Assembly (NCBI RefSeq): GCF_009905375.1
Contig: NC_133649.1
Location: forward strand, 230,000,102 to 230,064,101
Direction: 5' to 3'
Length of the DNA: 64,000 bases
Source: Apium graveolens
Taxonomy: Eukaryota > Streptophyta > Magnoliopsida > Apiales > Apiaceae
In this document: in pieces, positions 10,119 through 20,548 of the stretch
Layout: each line of letters starts with the position of its first letter
Position numbering within the stretch: the first letter of the stretch is position 1
Made by a program: the position numbers and the translations under genes
The notes under the pieces: generated by a model
The model's input: the letters and a program-made list of their open reading frames with translations, nothing else
The model's database searches: none
What the model was told of the DNA's origin: nothing

Positions 10119-10246
10119 AGATGCGGATGCTTTATGAAGATGACAATACATCGAAGTCAAGACCAACAGCAGTGCTGACATTTTACTACCCTCAGGATTT
10201 CAACCCCAGTTTCAGACATTTTGCAAGTTGTCTTGAAAATGGCATT
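10119..10246 (+). other. Possible host exon, interrupted by a transposon
   Basis: A pyrimidine-rich stretch ending TTTTTGGTTCAG at 10118 is followed by an open frame of about 41 codons. The composition is unlike the surrounding AT-rich DNA. It encodes EDDNTSKSRPTAVLTFYYP and then FRHFASCLENG. The frame stops making sense where the GC-rich-ended element begins at about 10245. I do not recognise the product. It could be an exon fragment captured by a transposon, or a true exon of a host gene that the MULE, in the preceding intron, and the following element have broken. Confidence 0.3.
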
Positions 10247-11085
10247 AAATCCGTCCGTCCATCGGATTTAAAATGGGGTGGGGAACATGGGACCCGTCCC
10301 GGACCCACATGTAATGGGGTAAACCTGACCCGATAAAATGGGAAATGGGGCCGTCAGTGCGGATTAAGTATTCCCCCGTATATATGGGGCGTGTTTGATA
10401 CTTATGTAATCCCGCCGGAAAATGGCTCGGCATATATATATACGAGTTAAATTTTATGGAGTCTCATTTTTTGCCGAGTATAGGAGTTCACTTGCATTCT
10501 CCAATTTAAAAAATGCAGAATATATTATTTTCTGAATAATCTTGAAAAACATCACTATTTTAATGAAAATTATGCAAAACAGTTACAGTTTATGGGTAGA
10601 AAATTGCAAAATATATTAATTTACAAAACATGTTTAATTTGCAAAACATTCATCTTTACATTGCATAACATACATATTCTACTCATAAAATATATAAGAT
10701 TTGCGATATTTTCATTTAAATAGTGATATTTATATAAAATGATTCACGAAATAATAGATCTATAATAATTTACGTAATATTTTAATTGTAAAACGTAAGT
10801 GGACCCCACTAAAAATGAGAACTCCGTATAATTTTCTTATATACTATGTGGACTACTCTAATAGAAACCAATATAGAAACTAGAAACCAAATAATTTTTT
10901 TTTAAAAAAATACTTCGAAATATATAATATATGGTATGCAAATCGATCGTTAAGAGATGGAGAAAAATACAGTGAAGTCGGATTTAAAAAAAACTTATCG
11001 TTTGACGGGAAACATCAAATTAAAAATGGAGGGGAAAAGCTAAGATTGTGTGTGGGAGGGTGTAGATTAGTTGGGTATGGTGCTT

Positions 11086-11792
11086 TAGGGGTGAGCGCGG
11101 TGTGGGCGGTGCGATTTTTTCCTCAAACCGCAAACCAAACCGCACATGCGGTTTGATCAAATTTCCAAACCGCAACCGCACCGCGAACCCTCAAAAATCG
11201 CATAAACCACACCACAAAAATGCGGTGCGGTGCGGTGCGGTTCACTGCGGTTTGTACATTACAAGTTCGAAAATTTTAAATAAATACAGAACTTAAATTA
11301 ATTAAATTTCTGAGTAATATAACAAAGTCGTCAATATTCTTCAATAATACAGATTAGAAATTCCACGCTGTAAAGTTTAACGTAGAAACTTGGCTCGGCA
11401 ATTAAATGAGTTCACTATTAAATAGGTGGCTTTGTACCAAGTGTCTCATTATTTTTGAAGAAACACAAATAGGATGATTACCACGCAACAATTGATCTTG
11501 TAGAAACAAGATGATCACTAAGCAAGCAGTCCAAGTATGTTAAATGGAATCAAACTTAATAAATATAATCATGAAATATAACTATTATATATATATATAT
11601 ATTAAATATTATGGTGCGGTGCGGTTTGAACCATATTTCAGAAATTTAAAATCACAACCCGCACCGCACCGCGCGGTTTATTAAAAAATCAAACCGCAAC
11701 CGCACCAAGAAAATTAAAAACTGCGTTTTGCGGTGTGGATTGGTGCGGTGCGGGCGGTTTTTGCGGTTTGTGCGGTTTTCTGCTCACCTCTA
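11086..11792. mobile_element. Non-autonomous hAT element with TGCGGTGCGG ends
   Basis: It begins TAGGGGTGAGC and ends GCTCACCTCTA, an 11-bp terminal inverted repeat with one mismatch. It is flanked by a perfect 8-bp target duplication, TGGTGCTT, at 11078-11085 and 11793-11800. The subterminal regions (to about 11250 and from about 11610) are arrays of GCGGTGCGGTTT in inverted orientation. The 707-bp element has no coding capacity. The 8-bp duplication and the TAGGGGTG start support the hAT superfamily. Confidence 0.9.
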
Positions 11793-11899
11793 TGGTGCTT
11801 TTAGGGAGACCATTAGATTAGATTGATCTAATGGTTTAGATTAGTTTCTAGTTTCTAGTTCCCATTTTAATTTTAGTTTTTTATTTGATCATGTGCCTA

Positions 11900-12384
11900 T
11901 ATACTATTATAAGCAAAACACCATATACTTGATAGTTTGGTCGGTACAGTTATTTGGTACAGTAAATAAAAACCGTGAGATGTAAAGACAAATAGACGGG
12001 AACCTTTGGATGTAAGAATAAAATAATATTATATTAATATTTAAACTGCTCTCATGGGTTGAGTGTTCGAATCCCGTCAACAACGTATTATATTTAAGTT
12101 TTAATATTCTTTATTTTTAACAATTTCTACGGGTTCAAAGTTCGAGTCCCGTGAACAACATATTTTATATTATATTATTTATTTTCAGTCATGTCTCAAA
12201 TTATCATAAAATATATTATTATAACTTAATATGTTCTTCAATTTATTTTTCAACTATTGAAAATCTATTAACTATTGAAAATTTATATTTATATTAATAT
12301 ATTAATAATTTTAAGATAAAATATATTATTAAAAATTATTCGAGTGTTAAAAGTAATCCGTGCATCACACAGGTTATAGGCTAG
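11900..12384 (+). mobile_element. Non-autonomous Helitron, copy 1
   Basis: It starts TATACTATTATAAGC. It ends GGTTATAGGCTAG, preceded by a decayed hairpin (CCGTGCATCACACAGG), matching the CTRR end of plant Helitrons. It has no coding capacity. It carries two tRNA B-box-like motifs, TGTTCGAATCC (12064) and AGTTCGAGTCC (12139). The next copy begins at the following base. Confidence 0.75.
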
Positions 12385-13100
12385 TATACTATTATAAGCT
12401 GAACATTCTTTATTTGGTAGTTGGTCGGTTGTTCAGTATAGTTGTTTGGTACGGTAAATAACAACCGTCAGATCTAAAGACAGATCGATGGGAAACATTG
12501 GATGTAATAATAAAACAATATTATATTAGTATTTAAATTGCTCTCTTTGGTTCAGGGTTCGAATCCCGTCAACAGTGTATTATATTTAAACTTTTATATT
12601 CTTTATGTTTAACAATTTTTACAGGTTCAAGGTTCAAGTCCCGTGAACGACATATTATGTATTATACTCCCTCCGTCCCCCTCAATTCTTTACATTGGGG
12701 GACGGGCTCGGCACGCACTTTAATGCTCTTATTAAATGTAGTTGCATAATTTTTTTAATTTTTTTTCTTCTAAATAAAAATATAATGTTTAAACTTTTAT
12801 ACAAAAAAAGAAAATTTTAAAAATAAATTACAGAGATAACTTTATAGTTGCCTTAAAATGCGTGTCGAGCATGTGAAAAAAGCTGTAAAGAAATGAGAGG
12901 GACGGAGGTAGTATAATTTATTTTCAGTCAAGTCTCAAATTATCATAAAATATATATAATTATAACTTATTATGTTCTTCAATTTATTTTTTAACAATTG
13001 AAATCTATACTAATATATTAATAATTTTAAAATAAAATATATTATTAAAAACTATTCGAGTGCTAAAAGCATTCCGTGCATCGCACGGGTTATATGTTAG
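12385..13100 (+). mobile_element. Non-autonomous Helitron, copy 2 (tandem with copy 1)
   Basis: It begins TATACTATTATAAGC directly after copy 1 and is homologous throughout. It ends ATATGTTAG, 12 nt after a perfect hairpin at 13074-13088 (CCGTGC, loop ATC, GCACGG), the classical Helitron 3' structure. B-box-like motifs GGTTCGAATCC (12556-12566) and GGTTCAAGTCC (12631-12641) are present. A Stowaway MITE is inserted at 12667-12911. Confidence 0.8.
12667..12911. mobile_element. Stowaway MITE nested in the Helitron
   Basis: The left end is CTCCCTCCGTCCCC and the right end GAGGGACGGAGGTAG. TA lies on both flanks (12665-12666 and 12912-12913). This is the canonical Stowaway consensus. Length is 245 bp with no coding capacity. 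Confidence 0.92.
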
Positions 13101-13577
13101 TGTTTGTCTGTATATATATATATATTATACATGTATATTCATCCATTATGTACTATACATTATTTATAATTTTAAAATTATTTGTAAATATTTTACATGA
13201 TGCCATAAATTTTCTACACTAATATTATAAATTAGCAATTACTTTTATAGTGCAAATTTTTGATAAATATATATGCACTATCAAAATTATAAGTTTAACA
13301 AAAAAATTATCAGTAAACAATTTATTTTTAAAAAAATATTTATTAAATAGGGCGGACTGAGATGATACAAGAATTACAAATCGCCCCTTGGAACGGATAT
13401 GGGGATTGAAAATAAACCCCTACAAGAACGGGACGGGGATGGGACAAATATTTTTTATACGGGACATGTATGTGAATTGAGATCCCCACCCGAAACCCAC
13501 CATATTCTTACGCCTATCCGTCCATAAACAGGTTTAAGGCAGATAAGTCAATCCTAGTCCGATACTGATGTCATGAG

Positions 13578-14519
13578 TGGTGCTACAAATGAATAAAACT
13601 GTTCCTGAACAAAACTCGGGATCGGCTTGTTTAAGTGAAATCGGTTCGGTTCGTATTCTAAACCAGTCGGTCTTGAACATGAAAATGAGTTCGGATTAAT
13701 AAACGAGCTCAACCGAACTTTTTATCTATTCAGTTCAGACTCGGCTCGTTTAATTCGGGATCGGCTCAAACTCGGTAACTCGGCTCGGCTCAGATGAAGT
13801 TTATATATATTATAAATATTAAATTATTACTAATCGCTTAAATATTTTTTGTGGTACATTTTTTCATCATTTATTAATAATTTAATTATTTTAGAGATTT
13901 TGTTTATTTTTATAAATTTTACACTTAATTTTTTCATAAGTAAACTATCAAATTGTTATCATGATACATTCATCTCCAATTATTCATATTTCATAAATAT
14001 CATTAAATAACTTGTGATTTACATAAACCAAATTTAAGTTTAAAATTTGACATCATCATTTTAAAAAGTAATGTACGATTTATAAAGTTACGAATGTCTC
14101 AATAATTTAAAATAGAATTGAATATATTTTTTTAAAAATGTCTTGAAAAATAAAATGATATAGGTAGATTAAGAAATAAGTGTAAAGTTTGAGTGTGCAT
14201 ATATAATTTTAAGGTAAAACTAGTAGTTGATCTCGATATAACTTGTAAAATTATAAATTATAATTTAAGGTTATTCGATTGAAAAATATATTCAAAATAT
14301 TAGTGAACAAATCGACTCGGCTCGAGTTTGGCTCAGTTCGGTTGTTCATGAACAAACTCGTGTTCGGCTCGGGCTCGATTCGTTTATAAACGAGCCGAGC
14401 TTGAACATCACTTTCCGCTCGGTTATTAAACTCGGCTCAGCGCGACTCGTTTTAAAAATAAATTAAGTTCAATTCGGCTGGGACAAAACTCGGCTCGACT
14501 CTGTTCATTTGCAGCTATA
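13578..14519. mobile_element. Non-autonomous hAT element with CTCGGCTCG ends
   Basis: The left end is TGGTGCTACAAATGAA and the right end, reversed, is TATAGCTGCAAATGAA. The flanking octamers are GTCATGAG (13570-13577) and GTCATGAT (14520-14527), an 8-bp target duplication with one mismatch. Both subterminal regions are rich in ACTCGGCTCG and AAACGAGCCGAGC in opposite orientation. The 942-bp element has an AT-rich non-coding centre. Confidence 0.88.
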
Positions 14520-14527
14520 GTCATGAT

Positions 14528-14944
14528 CATCGATAAAAATTGATCAAAGACATAAAAAATTCACATAAAAACTTGGCGGGATATAGTGGCATTAGTTAGT
14601 TGATCAATCTTCTTATGTGGTCACACCCATATGTGCTATTGAATGTTTTTAATTGAATAAGTTTTTTCAATTACATTATTTTTATTTTTTCCGAAAATAT
14701 ACTGGATTGATTCATTCCCTCTATTTGATTTGCTATATAACTAATTTTAGCATATCAAGAATTTATATTTAATTTATATATGATAAGTGCTAATTTTCTA
14801 ACTACTAAGTAATGAGTATTTATTATTATGCATAAATCAACAATAAAAAAATATGCATGCACCACTTAAATATCATATATGAACTAGTGATATATGATAT
14901 TAATTTTGTAAATCTTATGAAAATTTAATGAAATTTATATATTA
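14528..14944. other. Gene-free AT-rich spacer
   Basis: No open frame or repeat of note was seen between the hAT element and the next Stowaway MITE. Confidence 0.4.
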
Positions 14945-15195
14945 CTCCCTCCGTCCCACTAAATTCTTATCATTTGAAATAAAAAGTTCGACATGTATCT
15001 TAAGATGCTTATTTATTATAGTTCCATAACTTATTTTTAAAATTTTCTTTTTCAGAAATAAAAGTTCGAGCATTAAATTTTTATTCAAAAACAGAAATTC
15101 TTAAAAATAAGTTATAGAACTATACTAATTAAGAGCCTTAAAATACGTGTCGAACTTTCCATTTCAAATGTTAAGAACCTACCGGACGATGGAGT
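14945..15195. mobile_element. Stowaway-like MITE
   Basis: The left end is CTCCCTCCGTCCCACTAAAT and the right end ACCGGACGATGGAG. The arms pair over most of the element, for example AAGTTCGACATGTATCTTAAG with CTTAAAATACGTGTCGAACTT. The left flank is TA. About 250 bp, non-coding. Confidence 0.85.
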
Positions 15196-15709
15196 TTTAT
15201 TTAATTAGTTAAATTGATTCCTATTAGTGCTCTAATTAATTAATCCAATTAATCACCGATTATCCTATTAATCGTTGAAAGGTGCCTCCACCGAACACTA
15301 TTGATTTCCGAATTTTACAACACCAATTTTTATAAAAGTCAATTTGACATTTTCACAAAATTAAACAAGGAACTGACTATAATTCGCCTTGTATCCTTAC
15401 ATGTTTTCTTTCGTAAGAGTGAGTGGTATCCACTATATTAGAATGTCAGGGGTACACTATGTCATACACATGTCTAAGAACTAAGATATTCGACATAATA
15501 ACTTGTTCCTAAAAAGTTCTTTTTGTTTGTTTTTTGTTTGCAAAAAGTGATAAAGAAAAGTGGAGAAATTATTGGTCATCGGATTTGGAGATAAATTAGA
15601 ATAGCTGTCGAGTTATAGTGTTCAAATATGGTTAAGCAACTTAACTCTTGTCATCAACTAACATTCATTGTTTATGCTAGCAACAGATATGTTGTAACAA
15701 CCACGCGGA
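15196..15709. other. Gene-free spacer
   Basis: AT-rich sequence with no supported feature. Confidence 0.4.
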
Positions 15710-15775
15710 TGATAAAGTACAGAGTAGAGAGAAAAAAGGGAAAATTAAGGTTTTATTATAATATAATTTATTATT

Positions 15776-16646
15776 TTTTTGGACAAAACTAAAGCAGATT
15801 TCATTAATAATTTGAAAAAAACTCAATCGGGACAAATCTCCAACCGATCATGCAACCAGGTTGAAAAATAAATAGAGCTAAATAATTAGCCATTTTATAT
15901 TCGGATTGCATAACAAACTGAATACAAATATTCTGAAAATTAAAAATGAAAGTAAAGGTTTTCCGGAAAATCCAGCATGCATCTCCAACAAAAATAGTAG
16001 CTTCACAATTGACGTTCACATTAGTTTAATTAATAATGCAATGTTCAGAGGACCCAGTTGTAACAACTAAGCTTAGAGGCCTCCTCATAAATGAACAAAT
16101 ATTTTTTGCTCAACATTATTCCAAGCGCATCCCAACTATTTGCCTGTCGGACACCAGCTATAGACATGTCGAAGGTGTTGTTTATGAGGGATATCCAGAT
16201 CTCCTAATACACCGTTAAATTCATTTTCAACACATCCACCACATGCATAAAACGAGACACATCACATAAAGCGAGACAATCAAACACATAAATAATAATT
16301 TAAATAGAAAAATATGAAAAAAACCCAAAATTCAAAGATCTCATAATAATACCATATTTTAATATGTTGTTAGACCACATATTTTGAATCCGAAAACTAA
16401 ATTTTATTATAAAATCCGAGCTCTTACCTTAGTAGATTTGAAAACTAAAGTTAAAAACTCTAATGAATTTTCGAATTTTGTGGAACAAAACTCAACTTTA
16501 TTGAAGAAAAAGTAAACAAAAGTAGAAGATGGAGATGGAGATAGATAGAAAGGGGGAAAAATGAGATAGGGCGGTTAAAGAAGGAGGTGGGAGGTTGACT
16601 TTCATGCGAGAGAGAAAGAGAGAGTTTAAACAAATTATTTTTTTAC
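15776..16646 (-). mobile_element. Truncated LINE copy inside the D1 left LTR
   Basis: A T-run at 15774-15780 on the + strand marks the 3' poly-A end of a minus-strand insertion. A perfect 14-bp target duplication, TATAATTTATTATT, flanks it (15762-15775 and 16647-16660). Near the 3' end, a minus-strand frame at 16019-15804 resembles the C-terminal RNase H tail of plant LINEs. The 5' part is unrelated leader-like sequence with CT runs, so the copy appears internally deleted or chimeric. Confidence 0.7.
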
Positions 16647-16960
16647 TATAATTTATTATTGATTACAATAAAAGATGGTCTTATATAGCCAACAAGTAAA
16701 TAATAATTAAAGAAAAACATCATAACTAGGAAGTTATTACAATAATGAAACTATATATGCTAACATCTCCCCTCAAATTCACCATGGTAAATCGAGAATT
16801 TGTCAAACAAGAAACGAAGCCACATAACCAAACAATCCAAAGCTGCAAATGAAAAACAAGAGTATTCAAACGAATCCAAACATAGTCACAAATCCAAAAT
16901 AACTAAAAACTTCCAATAGAACCTAAAGGCGCCGCAACACAAGAGAAAATATAGATGTGT

Positions 16961-18668
16961 TGAAAGAGATATGTCCTAAGTCCAATCATGTATGAGGATT
17001 TAGGAATAACTTTTATGAAATCTGTTTTGATTTCATTGATATTAATAAAAGACTTATTTTGTTTTTATTGCGGGCTCTATCTATTTTAAGTGTTTAAATA
17101 AGATGTACTACGGTTTAGAGTAAAGCTTTTTATGGATTGTGATGAGATCATAATAATGAGACCTAAAAGATGATAACTCTAAACTTAAATAGTTCCTGGT
17201 CGTAGGATTACTAACTGGTAATTAGTAATCCGCAAAGATCGGTACATACTATGCTTGCTTCATTATGAAGGATGTCTGTTCTCATAGATATTTGTGTGGT
17301 GACACTATAGCTAGTATGTAGGTGATTATTATAGAATAAGTTCACTGAACATGACTCACACAGCTGAACAACTGATGGAGTTCACTCACGTGTCAGCAGT
17401 GGTTCACATAGTGATAGTTGTACAAGTATCCTTAGATTAAGGTCATCATAGTCATCTTGTGTACACTGAACTATGCTTTGGTTTAGTTCTTAGTCTCAAG
17501 GGACAATTATAAGGGCTCTACTGGGTATAGGAATTTGTAAACGAAGATAGTGTATGATCAATAAAGGATCTACCCCTTCCAGTGAAGGAAAAGAATGTTC
17601 AATGCTGAACCACATATGCTAGTTTAGGAATCTCTGGCCAGAGTGAATGAAATTAGAAAGGAGTTTCTAATTTACATTAAATAGAACTAAGCATAGTGAA
17701 TGGGAAAGCAAGTGATTAAATAAGACAGGCTTGACACAAGTTCCATGCCTTGTATTTAATCGTGACATTGCAGGGTAGAAGGAATTGATTGTATGGTAAC
17801 TACTCACTGAATAGGTTCTTGGTATTCTAAGCAGTGAATTCGTATTATCCGGATAGTCGCGATATGCTGAGAAGTATCCCTCACGATGTAGAATAAATAT
17901 GATTAATTAATTAATCATATTTAATGAATTAGAGAATTTATATAAATAATGATAAAATAGTTTTATTATTATTTATTTCTACTACCGGCTTAATATTGAA
18001 CCTACAGGGTCACACCATAAAAGAGAATGATTTAATGGTGGAGAAATTAATTAATAATGGCTGATAATTATTTATTTATGAAATAAATAATTAATTGACA
18101 AATTTAATAATTGATTAAATGAGATTTAATTGATTATAAATTAATTAAGAAAAAGTTCTTAATATTATTAATTAAGAATTTAAATTTTGGAAATTAAATC
18201 AAGTGAGAGAATTATTTCTAAAGTGTTTAGAAAAAAGATTAATAATTAAAAGGTGTTTTAATTATTAGTGAGAATAATAAAGGGTTAATAATAATAATAT
18301 TTTATGGGAAAATTTTCAGCTAAAATTTTTGCCTATAAATATACTATTATAGACCCTATTTTTGACTCAACCAAAAAGATTTACAAAACCCTAATTCTCT
18401 CCATCTCCTCCTCCTTCATTACATCATTTTCTTGGTGGATACCGGTGAAGTGTTTTACACTTGAGGAGCAGCTGCTAAGGATCTCCGTTCATCATTTTTG
18501 GATCGCCATTAAAGACCTCCATCTTTCCATTAACGTAAAGTTTCTTAAGGTAAACATACGGAACTACGAATTAAATATTATTTTTCGCATGGATCCTGCG
18601 GAGGGTTTCGTTTTTTTTTAATATTTAAATTTATATTTTCGCTGCGTTTATGTGCTAAAAACCCTTCA
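16961..18668 (+). repeat. Copia F 5' LTR
   Basis: 1708 bp, starting TGAAAGAGATATGTCC and ending AACCCTTCA. It is near-identical to 23477-25183. The TATA-like CCTATAAATATACTATTAT at 18333-18351 is a plausible promoter. An open frame at 18304-18621 overlaps it, recurs in the 3' LTR and has no recognisable product. Confidence 0.93.
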
Positions 18669-18669
18669 A

Positions 18670-18681
18670 TGGCATCAGAGC
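18670..18681 (+). other. Copia F primer-binding site
   Basis: TGGCATCAGAGC lies one base after the 5' LTR. It matches the initiator-methionine tRNA 3' end used by plant copia elements, with one change from TGGTATCAGAGC. Confidence 0.85.
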
Positions 18682-20548
18682 TACTTGCGAAAAGTTTTTA
18701 ATTGGTTTATGTGTTTAACTGTTTTCGATATATGAGCATGTACGTGATTCGCCATGATTTGATGTTGATATAATATGGTTATATATGTATGGTTTTGAAT
18801 ATATGATATTCATGTGAGTTGTATAATCATAAGATGATTATGTAATCTATATATATACTGATATATACATGATATATGTTTGTTCTAATTATGAGAATCA
18901 TATTAGATACGGATTCTGAATTAGCTGCTGCAGATTTGCTGAAATCTGGGTCTGGTGTCCGATTTATGCAAACGAATACCCTATTCCATAGGTAAACGAG
19001 CGTCTGAACAAAACTGATAGCTGAAGCTATCAACGGCTCGTCTGTAAGGCGTTTGACATCGTTTACTTCCCGTAAACAGTGATTTTTGTTTTTCTGATTT
19101 GATTCTGATTTTTGTTATATTTTCTTTTTATAATTAGATCATGGATAATATGATATGTTAAGATCAGATTATGTGTTTTAACATGCTTTTATGTGTTGTA
19201 TGAGCATGGTGGATGGTTATGGCCTTTCGACCTTAGTGTAATGGTTTTGGTTTTGGTTTTAAATTTGACTTGCATGTCGTCAATCTTTGTAATCATAAAT
19301 CTCGAATGTAACTCGAGTTATTCTTGTAAGTTCATTAGATTAGTTTTACTTTCGATCATGTAATGTAATTGAAGACTCAAGAAGGCTATCCAATGGAGGT
19401 GATACAAAGAAGAAGACTTATGTAATAAGTAGTTGTATTTATTTCCATCACCATATTAGATTGACCTTGATCTTTATCATGAGCTTGATAAAGATCACAT
19501 AGGATGGGGCCATAACCAAACACATTTACTTTATTGCACTTTATATTTACTTGTTTATTTAATTTTATATATGAGATATATGCCTATGTTTACCATGCGA
19601 TGATAGATTTAGGTGAACTTAAATCAATATAAGGCGTGCTCTAGAAAATCTAGAATAGGAATCATTTCTTGCCTTAACAATAAATATTATGAATACGGTC
19701 ATGAGATTCTTGTGTTTATGAAACACGTAATTGAATATGAATTTTCAATATTGAGAGAAAGGATGATTCTGTCAACAACAGATTTCTATCTGTAAGAAAG
19801 GGTTATTAAGTGACGCCTCTTGACAATGCTCCACCCGATCTGAGAATCATCTGATTATCGATTATTGATTTGAAATATTTAATTTAAAAGGAAGAATCTC
19901 TTTATAATATGATTATGATTGTAACGTAATATAATCCCTCTAAAATTAAATAATATCAAGTAGTAATTGGCCAATGACACAACGGGCTTGTGTCGGTCAT
20001 AGCCTTCCAACATGGTAGATAGTGGTTCTTATTTTTAAATCATTGTCATTTCATGCTACAGCCGAGGGCTTTGATTTCAAAATAAGAAATACTTGTCTAT
20101 TACATAGAGATGTGTACATTGAATTAGAATCTAAAGGTCGATACATGCTACAGCCGTGAGCCGTTGGAGACTGATTCAATTGTACGAAATGTTGGGTTAG
20201 ACTTGACTTAGAATATTGAGTTTGTGTTGCCACATCCGTGACTCAATTATTCAAGAGGCTAAACTTATATTAGGGAATAACATAAGATGTAATTGACAAG
20301 AGTTGTCTGCCTATTGAACATCATATGACGTTTCGTGCCACAGCCGAGGTTGTGTGATGGAATGTAGGATCCCTATTCCCACTAGCATTATGAATGCTTA
20401 ATTTTCACTTAGGGGGTTGAAAAAATTAGATAAACTAGTGGGAGACACTTATGAATAAAGACCCGATTCATATAGTGTTTTAAAATGAAATTAAATATTT
20501 GCCAAGTGTTGTTATGTGTTTATCATTTACTGATTTACTATATTCATC
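18682..20548 (+). other. Copia F long untranslated leader
   Basis: No coding frame is supported for 1.9 kb between the primer site and the gag remnant. A short motif, GCTACAGCCGAG or GCCACAGCCGAG, recurs at about 20054, 20147 and 20335. Confidence 0.6.

Larger units (their letters stand above)
10245..13537. mobile_element. Element with GC-rich repetitive ends, host to nested insertions
   Basis: The left end (10245-10440) and the right end (13355-13537, read in reverse) are both built of runs like GGGGTGGGG, CCCGTCCC and CCATCCCCGTCCCG in otherwise AT-rich DNA. The outermost bases match imperfectly as TTAAATCCGT against TTAAACCTGT. Four bases, GGCA, occur on both outer flanks (10241-10244 and 13538-13541). 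The interior is non-coding and contains a hAT element and two Helitrons. The superfamily is uncertain. Confidence 0.45.

Noticed and set aside
12064..12641. tRNA genes at the B-box-like motifs
   Set aside because: No A box, acceptor stem or cloverleaf can be formed around them.
10245..13537. TTAA at both ends of the GC-rich-ended element, suggesting a piggyBac-type insertion
   Set aside because: The TTAA can be part of the imperfect inverted repeat, piggyBac elements are not established in plants, and the GGCA flanks fit as well.
18304..18621. 105-codon open frame as a gene
   Set aside because: It lies inside the copia F 5' LTR, recurs in the 3' LTR at 24821 and has no recognisable domain.
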